In this document: one piece after another, positions 1 to 7,687 of the stretch | Layout: each line of letters starts with the position of its first letter | Position numbering within the stretch: the first letter of the stretch is position 1 | Virus record (IMG/VR): IMGVR_UViG_3300024520_000260 | Location: 1 to 35,048 of that record | Length of the DNA stretch: 35,048 nucleotides | Reading direction: 5' to 3' (one strand) | Source of the DNA: a virus | The notes under the pieces: generated by a model | The model's input: only the letters and a program-made list of their open reading frames with translations | Told to the model about the DNA's origin: nothing | Database searches by the model: none | Translations under genes and position numbers: made by a program

Positions 1-327
1 TTTAAAAAAAAAAAATAAAATATTTTAAAAAAAAAAAAAACGCAAACACTTTGTAAGGTAATAATATATTACTGTATATATTATATACTATTACCTCTAC
101 TTCTCATAGTTTGAAATTAGAATATAATAATATATATACAATATAAGGTAATAGTACCTATAGAATCAATAACTTATCGTTTACGCCTGAAAATACAGTT
201 TTCCGGAAACATTATTAAAATCATATACTTACAACTTAAATTCTAGGTGAAAATCGTGCAAGAAATGATCAGTTGAAAAATTAGTTGCTAGAAACAGCCT
301 TTTTTCGAGTATAAGAGAATACGTATT

Positions 328-717
328 ATAACCAGATGTTATAAAATATTCTTTTTATTTGCAAACTGGTTTGCTAAAAATTCACCTTATATGTTAACCC
401 TCTAAGACGTATTCAGTAATAACCTGGGGTTATAGATCTTATGATCTGAGGCGATAACCAGTGTATTTTTATAACCGTTAACAACCGCTAATTATTTAAC
501 TGAATATTAAATACAAATCTTATCAACCTTTTATAAACTTAAGTTATAATACAATACGTCTTAGAGGGTTACGCTATGATAAGTGTTCACTAACATTATT
601 TAGTTATAACCAGTGTATTCTTATCAAATTCTTAATTCTCTACAATATAATAGGTTTGTTTTTTATAACTTATATTTATGTTCAAATAATCTAAAGTTAT
701 AAGAATACACTGGTTAT
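328..717. repeat. Cluster of ATAACC half-sites (iteron- or operator-like)
   Basis: ATAACC or its complement recurs here: 328-342 (ATAAC, five bases, GTTAT), 419-433 (ATAACC-TGG-GGTTAT, a perfect dyad), 454-459, 471-476, 606-611 and, inverted, 712-717. Three copies share the longer 19-mer ATAACCAGTGTATTYTTAT: 454-472, 606-624, and the complement at 699-717. Repeated sites of this kind in a non-coding region usually bind a repressor or replication initiator. No candidate binding protein is encoded in the window. Confidence 0.6.
395..571. repeat. 19-bp perfect inverted repeat (395-413 / 553-571)
   Basis: The left arm 395-413 (TAACCCTCTAAGACGTATT) and the right arm 553-571 are exact reverse complements, separated by 139 bp. 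The enclosed DNA holds the ATAACC dyad at 419-433 and one copy of the 19-mer at 454-472. The arms share no sequence with the neighbouring 34-bp repeat. No transposase gene is near, so this looks like a phage control or packaging element, not an insertion. Confidence 0.85.
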
Positions 718-732
718 AACTAAATAATGTTA
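591..732. repeat. 34-bp perfect inverted repeat with 74-bp centre
   Basis: The left arm 591-624 and right arm 699-732 are exact reverse complements over 34 bp and mismatch immediately on the inner side. Each arm contains one 19-mer ATAACCAGTGTATTCTTAT. The 74-bp centre (625-698) is very AT-rich. There is no T tract after the right arm, so it is not an ordinary intrinsic terminator. It ends 13 bp before the -35 box of the late promoter candidate, which suits regulation, origin or packaging roles. Confidence 0.9.
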
Positions 733-745
733 AAACAGGGCAAAC

Positions 746-774
746 TTGATATAAGCGGTTGTAAGTCCTACAAT
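746..774 (+). promoter_or_regulatory. sigma70-type promoter for the late operon
   Basis: TTGATA (746-751) and TACAAT (769-774) are 17 bp apart, each one mismatch from consensus. The predicted transcription start, near 781, lies about 25 bp before the first gene, whose SD is AAGGTG. It is the best promoter match in the non-coding region and points into the terminase operon. Confidence 0.65.
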
Positions 775-805
775 TTCTTAAAACCAACAACAAAGGTGTG
801 GCTGA

Positions 806-1144
806 ATGAGTGGCGATGAATTAGTGAAGTGGATTCTAGGGGTAATGACAACAGGGTTATTTGTGATGGTCGGTATACTGGATAAGCGCAGAACAGCACG
901 GATTGATCAAATTGAAAGGGTACAGATTGCACAGCAAGTAGAACTAACTAAGCTGCAAACGTTAGGTAAATCAGTTGATGCAGTGCGTGCAGAATTGCGT
1001 GATACACACAATGAGACAAATCACGAATTAGCCCAAATACGGTTGGCTATGGACACCAATTTTACTAAATCGAATGAATCAATAGAAAAGATATATGAAA
1101 TTATGATACGGCAGAATCAAAGTAATGACTCTCGACCAAATTAA
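806..1144 (+). CDS. Small membrane protein with coiled coil, holin-like candidate
   Basis: A 112-aa protein with one hydrophobic segment near the N-terminus (about residues 8-26, WILGVMTTGLFVMVGILD) followed by positive residues (KRR), then a long polar helical part with heptad-like spacing to the end. This layout occurs in small phage membrane proteins such as XhlA-like holin partners and Rz-like proteins, but no family motif settles it. SD AAGGTG lies 8 bases before the ATG. It is the first gene after the late promoter and its end overlaps the terminase small subunit by 20 bases, so the two are co-translated. A holin role is inference from topology; no endolysin is visible nearby. Confidence 0.6.
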   Translation: MSGDELVKWILGVMTTGLFVMVGILDKRRTARIDQIERVQIAQQVELTKLQTLGKSVDAVRAELRDTHNETNHELAQIRLAMDTNFTKSNESIEKIYEIMIRQNQSNDSRPN

Positions 1145-1706
1145 TGCATATGAGAAATTAAGTGATCTGGCAAAGCACACAGTCAATGCATACCTAGCTG
1201 GTAAACCTCATGCGGATATGCCTGGCGATATCAGTTGTGCCGATGCTTATTTGAAAGCATGCAATAAGCTGAATAAGAACCCCGGTAATAATCCAAGTTC
1301 GGCAGGACGTGCAATTCTTACCGGCGACAAGGCACAAGCATATATAAAGCTAGTGATATTCCCTAAAGATGTGGTTGATGCTGCAGCGGCTATTATGAGT
1401 CGGGAACAGATACTGATTGAACTAACTCAAATGGCTGAAGTGTCGATTTGTGACATTATCAGGATCACTGAGGATGGTGTGATTGTTATAGATGATTGGA
1501 ATCGATTACCCCGTGCATATCGCAAATGCATACAGAGTGTCAAACAAGGTAAATACGGTCTTGAGCTTAAAATGTATGATCGATTCAGGGCACTGGCTCG
1601 AATACTCATTGCACAAGGTGGTGATGCTGCTATCAAATTTCAACAAGTGAATGAGGATAAGGAATTAACTCCGTGGAATGATATAACAGCCGGTGTCGAT
1701 GAATGA
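1125..1706 (+). CDS. terS: Terminase small subunit
   Basis: A 193-aa protein placed directly before the large terminase and overlapping its start (ATGA). The N-terminal half is helical and carries a segment resembling the phage terminase small subunit family (Terminase_2): residues about 40-75 contain the 'ADAYLKACNKLNKNPGNNPSSAGRAI' kind of helix-turn-helix repeat, and residues about 90-115 the typical 'MSREQILIELTQMAEVSICDI' helix. It should bind the packaging site and bring DNA to the large subunit; a site in 1-805 would be the natural target. There is no strong SD, so translation is probably coupled to the upstream gene it overlaps by 20 bases. Confidence 0.85.
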   Translation: MTLDQINAYEKLSDLAKHTVNAYLAGKPHADMPGDISCADAYLKACNKLNKNPGNNPSSAGRAILTGDKAQAYIKLVIFPKDVVDAAAAIMSREQILIELTQMAEVSICDIIRITEDGVIVIDDWNRLPRAYRKCIQSVKQGKYGLELKMYDRFRALARILIAQGGDAAIKFQQVNEDKELTPWNDITAGVDE

Positions 1707-3178
1707 GATTAGAATGGAATCCACAGGTATCATTTGCTGATTACTTCTATACCACCGTTGAAGATATATTAAAATATCGTTCTGTATTTCGCGAAGAAAT
1801 CACATATTTTGTACCGTACGGTGGCAGGGGATCAGGTAAAACGTTTACATTTGCTGATGCTGTGGTGATTGAGGGTACATTAAGAAAGGTGCGTATACTT
1901 GTCACTCGTGAGCTACAGTTATCAATTGAAGAATCAATAAAAGCAGAAATTGAAGCCGCTATAGTTGAACGTGGTCTGGAGCATTTCTATACAATTCAGA
2001 AAACCGTGATAATTGGCAAGAATGGCACCCGGTTTATTTTTAAGGGATTAAAAAACAACATCGGCTCACTGAAATCAATTAGTGACGTTGATATTGTGCT
2101 GTGCGAAGAATCAGAGAATATCAGCAATAACAGCTGGACTAAGTTTCTACCCTCAATACGACCACGCGACAAGGTGACACGAGGTGGTGAAGAAATTGTA
2201 ATCGTTATTTATAACCCTGATGATGAACTTGATGATACACATCAGCGGTTCGTTGTTAACCCACCTGCACGATGTGTGTCCAGACTAATAAACTGGCGCG
2301 ACAATAAATATTTCCCGGCTAACCTTGAACGGCAAAGGCAGGATTGCAAACGCTTGCGACCACCAGATGAATATGAAAACGTATGGGAGGGCAAGTGTAA
2401 AGGTGGTGATGATAATCAAATCATACAGTTAGAATGGATTAAGGCTGCACGGTTTGCATCACGTAACCCTGATTTTGTTAAAACGGGTTCACGTAGGTTT
2501 GCTTATGACCCTGCAGGACAAGGAAAGGATAGTAATGCTGGTGTGGCCAAAGATGGCAATATAATCAATTACATAGATGAATGGTTGCGCTCAAAAGACC
2601 TACGTGTAGCCACTAAACGCGCATTTAATGCGGCGCTCGGATTCGGTGCTGAACAATTCAGCTATGATACCTGTGGTGGCTATGGTGATGGTGTTAGTGT
2701 ATTCGTTGATGACATTATGGCACAGCATAGAATAGAATTTGCACAAGAATACAATATTCATGCAGATGTGATTAAAATACACCCATTTGATGCAGGTGCT
2801 GGCGTTATAAACCCTGATAAAAAAATACCTGGCACTAAGAAAACATGGGGTGAGCAGTATGGAAACGCTAAGGCACAAGCGCAAGCTGTCACTGCAAATT
2901 TGCTCTATACCACATACAGGTTTATAGTAAATGGTGACAGGGATATGAAACCTGATGAATTATTGAGCATCGACATTGATGATGATGATGTGTTCAATAA
3001 ATTATGCAAAGAATTGAAAACACCGTTATGGGTGAAATCTAATGTAAATTCGAAGAAAGTTGTTGAATCTAAAGAGGATATGGAAAAAAGGACCGGATTG
3101 AAATCACCGAATATCGGTGATGCTATACACATGGTGAATGCACCGACTAAAGCAGTATTTATACCTACGGCGGGTTAA
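1703..3178 (+). CDS. terL: Terminase large subunit (packaging ATPase and nuclease)
   Basis: A 491-aa protein with both terminase domains. ATPase: Walker A GGRGSGKT at residues 40-47, Walker B with catalytic glutamates (DIVLCEE, 130-136). RNase H-like nuclease: acidic residues at D269 (YDPAGQGKDSNA), D322 (YDTCGG) and about D473 (SPNIGDAIHM). It closely resembles the PBSX/Terminase_3 type. It pumps DNA into the prohead through the portal and cuts it. Its ATG overlaps the stop of terS as ATGA. Unusually, the portal gene is not next but about 4.9 kb downstream. Confidence 0.95.
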   Translation: MRLEWNPQVSFADYFYTTVEDILKYRSVFREEITYFVPYGGRGSGKTFTFADAVVIEGTLRKVRILVTRELQLSIEESIKAEIEAAIVERGLEHFYTIQKTVIIGKNGTRFIFKGLKNNIGSLKSISDVDIVLCEESENISNNSWTKFLPSIRPRDKVTRGGEEIVIVIYNPDDELDDTHQRFVVNPPARCVSRLINWRDNKYFPANLERQRQDCKRLRPPDEYENVWEGKCKGGDDNQIIQLEWIKAARFASRNPDFVKTGSRRFAYDPAGQGKDSNAGVAKDGNIINYIDEWLRSKDLRVATKRAFNAALGFGAEQFSYDTCGGYGDGVSVFVDDIMAQHRIEFAQEYNIHADVIKIHPFDAGAGVINPDKKIPGTKKTWGEQYGNAKAQAQAVTANLLYTTYRFIVNGDRDMKPDELLSIDIDDDDVFNKLCKELKTPLWVKSNVNSKKVVESKEDMEKRTGLKSPNIGDAIHMVNAPTKAVFIPTAG

Positions 3179-3180
3179 AT

Positions 3181-3531
3181 ATGATTAAGAAGTATTTAGT
3201 TGATAAGGAAGGTGAACCGGATAAGCCGTATTTATTGCTTGAAGATATTCACTATATGAGTCGGTATGGTCACGAGGTGTATGTACCAGCCGGTAGACGC
3301 TCAGACGGTGCAACCGGTGCTTTTGATATCATCAGCAATTCATGGTGGATACATGATGAGTTATGCAATAATGGATGCTTTCAGGATGCTTTTATATGTA
3401 CAAATTTGATGGCATCGACAGTGCTAAGCGATGTTTTAAAAAGTGAAGGCAGGTGGATACGCGCGCGCTATTGGTTTTTATTTACCTTGGCGCTAGGTGG
3501 TGGTGAAGCTCGTGACAATGGTTTATTTTAA
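3181..3531 (+). CDS. DUF1353 family phage protein
   Basis: A 116-aa protein matching the DUF1353 pattern: a strand-rich start, 'VPAGRRSDGATGAF' (about residues 36-49), 'WWIHDELCNNG' (about 56-66) with the HDxLxxxG core, then a helical end with 'GEARDNGLF'. DUF1353 genes are common in tailed phage late regions, but their function is not established; the conserved histidine/aspartate and DGA residues have led to suggestions of an enzyme. It starts 2 bases after terL, so expression is linked to packaging genes. Family call is good; role unknown. Confidence 0.75.
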   Translation: MIKKYLVDKEGEPDKPYLLLEDIHYMSRYGHEVYVPAGRRSDGATGAFDIISNSWWIHDELCNNGCFQDAFICTNLMASTVLSDVLKSEGRWIRARYWFLFTLALGGGEARDNGLF

Positions 3532-3549
3532 TTAATTGAGGGTGTGACA

Positions 3550-3972
3550 ATGAGTGCAGAAAAATCATATAGAGGCGTGCAAACTCGGGAGGTGTGGGAT
3601 TTTCGCCTATCAACCGCTTCACCGGTATTACACAACAGTGGTAAAACATGGCGTATTGACATACATCCACTCGTTGATGGCACTGGTACACCGCTTGAAA
3701 GCATTGAAACTGATATACCCGTTGAAAAGGGTGAAAAAGGTTTAATCAAAGGTCAAGCTGCATGCTTTGCTATTCTTCGTACCATGCGTGATAAGTATTC
3801 GCATCCTGATATCGAAGAATTAAAACCCGTTGCAGCTGCTATTAATGCTAAGGCAGACTCGATATCTGCGTTATTAGAGGGCAAATCGCGTGCTGAAGCA
3901 ATGGAATTTTTGAGCGGTAATTTTGAAAAGGCGGTTGCTGAACTTGAAACTGAATTAGGTGAACAATCATGA
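3550..3972 (+). CDS. Unknown phage protein, alpha/beta N-terminus with helical tail
   Basis: A 140-aa protein starting MSAEKSYRG. The ATG at 3550 is preferred over an in-frame GTG at 3544 because GAGG at 3538-3541 is 8 bases before the ATG but only 2 before the GTG. The first 60 residues look beta-rich (TREVWDFRL, KTWRIDIHPL), followed by GEKGLIKGQ and a helical, charged C-terminus from about residue 70. No family recognised. It overlaps the next gene by 4 bases (ATGA). A virion or assembly role is inferred only from its place between terminase and portal. Confidence 0.7.
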   Translation: MSAEKSYRGVQTREVWDFRLSTASPVLHNSGKTWRIDIHPLVDGTGTPLESIETDIPVEKGEKGLIKGQAACFAILRTMRDKYSHPDIEELKPVAAAINAKADSISALLEGKSRAEAMEFLSGNFEKAVAELETELGEQS

Positions 3973-4361
3973 GTCAGAATAGAACAGACGCATTGCGTAC
4001 AGCATTAATGGATGCATTAGTTACCCAACGTGGTACTAGTGCGAGGATTGAAATTCGCACGCTGGCTAACACCGGTTCTGCTGGTGTGGGAACGTTACTG
4101 GCATTGATCACAGGTAACGTTTCACAATGGGGTACGGTGTCAGCCGGTGTATTGACATCCAGTGCAACCACTGCAGAAACAAGTGCACCTGCAGGCGGTA
4201 CAGCGGCGCACTATGAGCTGCTGACATCAGGTTCAACATTCCTTGAAGATGGTTTATGTGATGTAGGTGGCACCGATGGTGTAACCATTGACAACGCGAC
4301 TATTACACTCGGTCAAACGGTTCAATTGTCTGGTAACTGGGTTAACACTGCAGCTTACTAA
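3969..4361 (+). CDS. Small beta-rich virion protein, unknown family
   Basis: A 130-aa protein with an N-terminal helix (RTDALRTALMDALVTQRG) then a Ser/Thr/Gly/Ala-rich, strand-rich body (IEIRTL, GTVSAGVLTSSATTAETS, AHYELLTSG, TITLGQTVQLSGNW). I recognise this shape from small uncharacterised proteins in phage structural regions: a short helix followed by a beta-sandwich giving a property such as 'STFLEDG'. It has no catalytic motif. It overlaps the preceding gene (ATGA) and precedes the secreted FnIII-like gene. Likely a minor virion or decoration component; this is inference from composition and place. Confidence 0.65.
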   Translation: MSQNRTDALRTALMDALVTQRGTSARIEIRTLANTGSAGVGTLLALITGNVSQWGTVSAGVLTSSATTAETSAPAGGTAAHYELLTSGSTFLEDGLCDVGGTDGVTIDNATITLGQTVQLSGNWVNTAAY

Positions 4362-4372
4362 TAGGTGAGATT

Positions 4373-4882
4373 ATGAAAAATTTAATATATTCAGCGTTAA
4401 TGTTGTTAATGTACCTGGTGTTCCCTTCGATGTCTTATGCAGTGGAACCACCACCAGTGCCACAGATTGAGCAACTTAATGATGTATTGCTTATATGGGA
4501 TGATGCTGACAAGCGTGAAAACGGTGGCGTGTTACTGCCTGCTGATATACGGGGTTACTTGCTTGTATACGGGTTAACGAGTGACAGCGGTATTGTTGAG
4601 CCTATTGAACTGAATAGAGTCAACGAGTACCCAATTAACAACCTAGCACCAGGTGAGTATTCGTTTTTCATTGCAACGGTTGATACTGGCGGTCTGCAAT
4701 CTGTGTGGGCTGAAACTATCACAACGATAGGATCACAGTTCAGACCATCGCCACCCGGTGGATTCTCGGCAAGTGTAAACAAGGATGTGGTTGGTGCTGT
4801 CAATGCTGTTATATCGTGTATGACAAGCAATAGGTGCGTGACAACTATTAAATTGAAGCATGCTGAACTAGACAAATCATAA
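4373..4882 (+). CDS. Secreted FnIII-like protein
   Basis: A 169-aa protein with a clear Sec signal peptide: MKN, a hydrophobic core (LIYSALMLLMYLVF) and a likely signal peptidase I site after SMSYA (about residue 23). The mature part reads like one fibronectin type III or Ig-like domain: 'VLLIWDDADKRENG', 'IRGYLLVYGL', 'GEYSFFIATVDTGGLQS'. The last 50 residues contain two cysteines (SCMTSNRC) that could pair in the periplasm. A signal peptide inside a phage structural block is odd, since virion proteins assemble in the cytoplasm. It may act in the host envelope, for instance against superinfection, but no direct evidence shows this. Confidence 0.7.
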   Translation: MKNLIYSALMLLMYLVFPSMSYAVEPPPVPQIEQLNDVLLIWDDADKRENGGVLLPADIRGYLLVYGLTSDSGIVEPIELNRVNEYPINNLAPGEYSFFIATVDTGGLQSVWAETITTIGSQFRPSPPGGFSASVNKDVVGAVNAVISCMTSNRCVTTIKLKHAELDKS

Positions 4883-4892
4883 TAGGTTCACT

Positions 4893-5186
4893 ATGACAAT
4901 TGAAATTGAAAAGATAGAAAAAAGCACGGTAAGAGATGGCTATCTTGTTCATTTTGTCGGTGGTCCGGTGCTAGGTTTTAGAACGATTGAACGAATGGCC
5001 AAGGCTAGTAAAAGTCATAAATTAATTGATGCAAATTATGAACGAGATACAGATATAAAATCAGCAATTGCTGCTATTGTCGCTCGATTGCAAGCCGGTG
5101 ATAGCTGGTCAACGGTGCAACGAGATAACGAAAAGCAAAAATATACAAGGCCAGACGTAATTAGAGAGGTGGTTACACGTGGCTAA
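4893..5186 (+). CDS. Small unknown protein
   Basis: A 97-aa protein: N-terminal strands (TIEIEKIEKSTVRDGYLVHFVGG), a central Lys-rich helix (ERMAKASKSHKLIDANYERDTDIKSAIAAIVARL) and a polar C-terminus. No family or motif is recognised. It overlaps the next gene by 8 bases. It sits between a secreted protein and a putative receptor-type virion protein. Confidence 0.6.
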   Translation: MTIEIEKIEKSTVRDGYLVHFVGGPVLGFRTIERMAKASKSHKLIDANYERDTDIKSAIAAIVARLQAGDSWSTVQRDNEKQKYTRPDVIREVVTRG

Positions 5187-6282
5187 TGAGCTGCTGACAA
5201 GTTTAAACGGTCTATGGTATCCCGGTGCAATTGATGATGGTCCAGGCTCATATTCAGTATATGCACTCAATGTTGACTGGAATTATAGCCATAGTACAGG
5301 TAGTGGTGATTGTTACGGGGTTGTTCTTGTACCAGATAAAGATTATGTGAATGCTGACGTAGATGTAAGCGTATTCATTGACACTTACAGTGGTTCACCT
5401 GAAATGTATGCAGAGGTTAGAAATTCTTGGATCAGTGGCGCTAACCCTACCAGACCAGACAGTACGGTTTCCCCATTAGGTGTATCTCCTACTGCAAAGA
5501 TTCCTGCAGCCAACACAGCATGGCATGCACTAGACACTATCCCTAATGTTTCAATGGATGTTGAAAAAGCATATTTTGTCGAGGTATTCTGTGACAATTT
5601 ATCGGGTGACTCTGCTACAGTGGTTACACGTGGTGAATTAGATGGGTTAGGTGCAGTTGGTACAATCGGTGGTACAACTTTTAGAGGTTTCACCGAAGAT
5701 GCTGGTTTTAGTGGAAACTACACTGAAACAATCGGTAATCCAATTATAGCGATATCTATTGACGGTACACCATTTGGCTTTGTCTTTCCAAGCCAGATTA
5801 CACGAGCGAACAACCAAGATTATCGAGGCAATAGCTATATATTTGACAGCGATGTATATATTGACGGCATGCGATACCCTAGTATTGATGGACCGGTTCC
5901 ATTTGATACGGGTACATTTGGTATATGGCCCTCTGATAGCGCAACTGAAATTGTAAAAGTGACAGCCACTGCATCACCGCAAAATCATTTTCAAGGTGTA
6001 CGATGGCCTAGGCAATTGATTGAGGCAGGGCAGGAAGTGCATATAATGTGTGCCCCTGCTAGTAACAGCACATTCGGTGATTTATATGAGATGGGAACAA
6101 ATGCGGATTCTAATAGTGTGGTTTCTGATTGTGGATGGTATCAAGCGCATGCGGTAGAGGGTACACTGGGAAGCATTGTTTCAATGCCATACGAATGGTC
6201 TGGAATGTGTCCGATGGTATCGAACGTTAGTAATCCCGCAGGTAGCGATTTAATCGTGCCGAACAGAAAGATTTTTATATAA
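5179..6282 (+). CDS. Large beta-rich virion protein, receptor-binding candidate
   Basis: A 367-aa protein rich in Gly, Ser, Thr, Asp and aromatic residues, with no signal peptide or membrane segment. It starts at GTG 5179 (VANELLTSL) with GAGAGG about 10 bases upstream. The first half contains 'YALNVDWNYSHSTGSGD', 'FIDTYSGSPEMYAEVRNSW' and 'YFVEVFCDN', like carbohydrate-binding jelly-roll folds; the second half is looser (FVFPSQITRANNQDYRG, WPSDSATEIVK). Such composition is common in tail fibre tips and capsid decorations. A receptor-binding function is inferred from composition, not from a recognised domain. Confidence 0.55.
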   Translation: MANELLTSLNGLWYPGAIDDGPGSYSVYALNVDWNYSHSTGSGDCYGVVLVPDKDYVNADVDVSVFIDTYSGSPEMYAEVRNSWISGANPTRPDSTVSPLGVSPTAKIPAANTAWHALDTIPNVSMDVEKAYFVEVFCDNLSGDSATVVTRGELDGLGAVGTIGGTTFRGFTEDAGFSGNYTETIGNPIIAISIDGTPFGFVFPSQITRANNQDYRGNSYIFDSDVYIDGMRYPSIDGPVPFDTGTFGIWPSDSATEIVKVTATASPQNHFQGVRWPRQLIEAGQEVHIMCAPASNSTFGDLYEMGTNADSNSVVSDCGWYQAHAVEGTLGSIVSMPYEWSGMCPMVSNVSNPAGSDLIVPNRKIFI

Positions 6283-6298
6283 TTGATAGGTGATTCTC

Positions 6299-6742
6299 AT
6301 GGGTAGAATATATTCAGCGTCAGTCGAAGAGGTTGCGCTTGTAACAGCAACTGATCTAATGCGTATCGTCGCACCTAGTGATGCAATTGTGGTGCTCACA
6401 AGCGTTATTGTGACCTTTGATGCTAGTGCAGCCGACACTGCAATTATTGAAATATTTAAGGGCACAGGTGGTGGTACTGCAGCGGTGACACCTGAAAAAG
6501 CAGAGGCTAGTGATACAGCATTTGGCGGCACAGTTCACGACTTGACTGGTACAACCAATGTCACCAAAACAGCCGGTAATTGGGTGCGTGAAGAAATCGA
6601 CGTAAGAGCGGGGTTCTATTGGCAACCATCGCCAAAACAATACTTGACCCTAGCACCAAGTGGTATTTGTTCGATCCGATCTGATATAGATATCACAAGT
6701 GCAAACTGCAGCGTGACCGCTTGGTTTGAAGAAATAGGATAA
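6299..6742 (+). CDS. Small beta-sandwich virion protein
   Basis: A 147-aa protein starting MGRIYSASVEEVALV. ATG 6299 is preferred over an in-frame GTG at 6290 because AGGTG (6288-6292) gives proper SD spacing only for the ATG. Conserved-looking blocks are 'TDLMRIVAPSDAIVVLTSV', 'SDTAFGGTVHDLTG' and an end 'GFYWQPSPKQYLTLAP ... SVTAWFEEIG'. I associate this pattern with a widespread group of uncharacterised proteins in marine phage structural regions. No catalytic motif. Probably a minor virion protein; the family link is from memory. Confidence 0.6.
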   Translation: MGRIYSASVEEVALVTATDLMRIVAPSDAIVVLTSVIVTFDASAADTAIIEIFKGTGGGTAAVTPEKAEASDTAFGGTVHDLTGTTNVTKTAGNWVREEIDVRAGFYWQPSPKQYLTLAPSGICSIRSDIDITSANCSVTAWFEEIG

Positions 6743-6748
6743 TAACCC

Positions 6749-7687
6749 ATGGCACGGCGCATTGTAGTCGTATCAGAAGAGTATGGTGCGTTTCGTTCTG
6801 CACAACTGGTTTCATCGCGTCCAGTTCACCAGTTGTTTCTGTTCGATACTGTAGGTCCACCGACCGCAAGCATAACAGCATCTCAGAATGAACTTGGTGA
6901 TAGTACAACTGCAAGTGTTGAATCACTGATACAATTTACAGCATCACAGAATGAACTTGGTGATAGTACTACTGCATTAATTCAAGCACCTGCACAGATT
7001 ACAGCATCACAGAATGAACTTGGTGATAGTACTACTGCAGCGGTTGAAGTTGTACCGCTTGCAGCAAGCATTACAGCATCACAGAATGAACTTGGTGATA
7101 GTACTACTGCATTAATTCAAGCACCTGCACAGATTACAGCATCACAGAATGAACTTGGTGATAGCACTACTGCCAGTGTTATAGGTGTACTCACAAGTGA
7201 GATAACAGCATCTCAGAATGAACTTGGTGATAGTACAACTGCAAGTGTTGAATCACTGATACAGTTTACAGCAAGTCAGAATGAACTTGGTGATAGCACT
7301 ACTGCATTAATTCAAGCACCTGCACAGATTACAGCATCACAGAATGAACTTGGTGATAGCACTACTGCAAGCATTAGCAGCATACTTACCAGCAGTATTA
7401 CAGCATCACAGAATGAACTTGGTGATAGTACCACTGCAAGCATTGAATCGATTATTGAAGTCAGTGCAAGTCAAACTGAAGAGGGTGATAACACCGTTGT
7501 ATCAATCGGTGTGGTGGCACAGTTTACAGCAAGCCAGAATGAAGCAGGTGACACTACCGTTGCGGTGGTGGTAGGTATACCCATCGTGATACCGGTGTCT
7601 GCTACACTAAGGTCGAGAATTAGTGATATAACCACTGTCACATCGGCTATAAATGATGTGGCAACTGTTAGGAGTAAAGTAGGCTAA
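6749..7687 (+). CDS. Repeat protein with 11 TASQNELGDSTTA-type units
   Basis: A 312-aa protein with a unique N-terminus of about 40 residues (MARRIVVVSEEYGAF), then nine perfect TASQNELGDSTTA motifs and two divergent ones (SASQTEEGDNTVV, TASQNEAGDTTVA), spaced 20-24 residues apart by variable linkers, then a 40-residue tail. The linkers repeat too: SVESLIQF followed by LIQAPAQI occurs at units 1-2 and again at 6-7. This regular strand/turn pattern suits a beta-solenoid or a string of strands, as in fibre shafts. Its stop overlaps the next start (TAATG). Function unknown; a structural spacer or fibre is the best guess. Confidence 0.75.
   Translation: MARRIVVVSEEYGAFRSAQLVSSRPVHQLFLFDTVGPPTASITASQNELGDSTTASVESLIQFTASQNELGDSTTALIQAPAQITASQNELGDSTTAAVEVVPLAASITASQNELGDSTTALIQAPAQITASQNELGDSTTASVIGVLTSEITASQNELGDSTTASVESLIQFTASQNELGDSTTALIQAPAQITASQNELGDSTTASISSILTSSITASQNELGDSTTASIESIIEVSASQTEEGDNTVVSIGVVAQFTASQNEAGDTTVAVVVGIPIVIPVSATLRSRISDITTVTSAINDVATVRSKVG
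6872..7572 (+). repeat. In-frame tandem repeats within the 312-aa protein gene
   Basis: Eleven units of about 60-72 bp share the core ACAGCATCACAGAATGAACT and its continuation. Several units are nearly identical at DNA level, including third codon positions, which shows recent expansion or gene conversion. The last two units are more diverged and are probably older. Copy number could vary between related phages or be mis-assembled from short reads. Confidence 0.9.

Larger units (their letters stand above)
1..805. other. AT-rich non-coding region upstream of the late operon
   Basis: About 0.8 kb without a convincing gene. It opens with A tracts of 12 and 14 bases (4-15, 27-40). It holds an 11-bp inverted repeat (86-96 with 146-156), a 10-bp palindrome TTTCCGGAAA (200-209), a 19-bp and a 34-bp perfect inverted repeat, repeated ATAACC half-sites and a promoter at its right end (746-774). 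Its place just before the terminase genes fits a cos/pac packaging region, a replication origin with an easily melted DNA stretch, or a control region for the late operon. The sequence alone does not decide between these. Confidence 0.75.

Noticed and set aside
1-45. Poly-A tail of a transposable element or retroelement
   Set aside because: No associated reverse transcriptase or target duplication; A tracts fit an AT-rich control region or the edge of an assembled contig.
591-732. Terminal inverted repeats of a small mobile element
   Set aside because: The centre is only 74 bp, there is no target duplication visible and no transposase; the arms share a motif with a third site outside.
591-732. 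Intrinsic terminator or protelomerase site
   Set aside because: No T tract follows the right arm, the 74-bp loop is too long for a terminator, and the dyad is not a continuous palindrome as telomere resolution sites are; no protelomerase gene is visible.
6872-7572. CRISPR array
   Set aside because: The repeats are in frame, translate to conserved peptide units, and the spacers between them are themselves repeated; there are no cas genes.
7344-7574. Plus-strand 76-aa frame inside the repeat protein gene
   Set aside because: A frame-shifted reading of the repeat units, with no SD or independent support.
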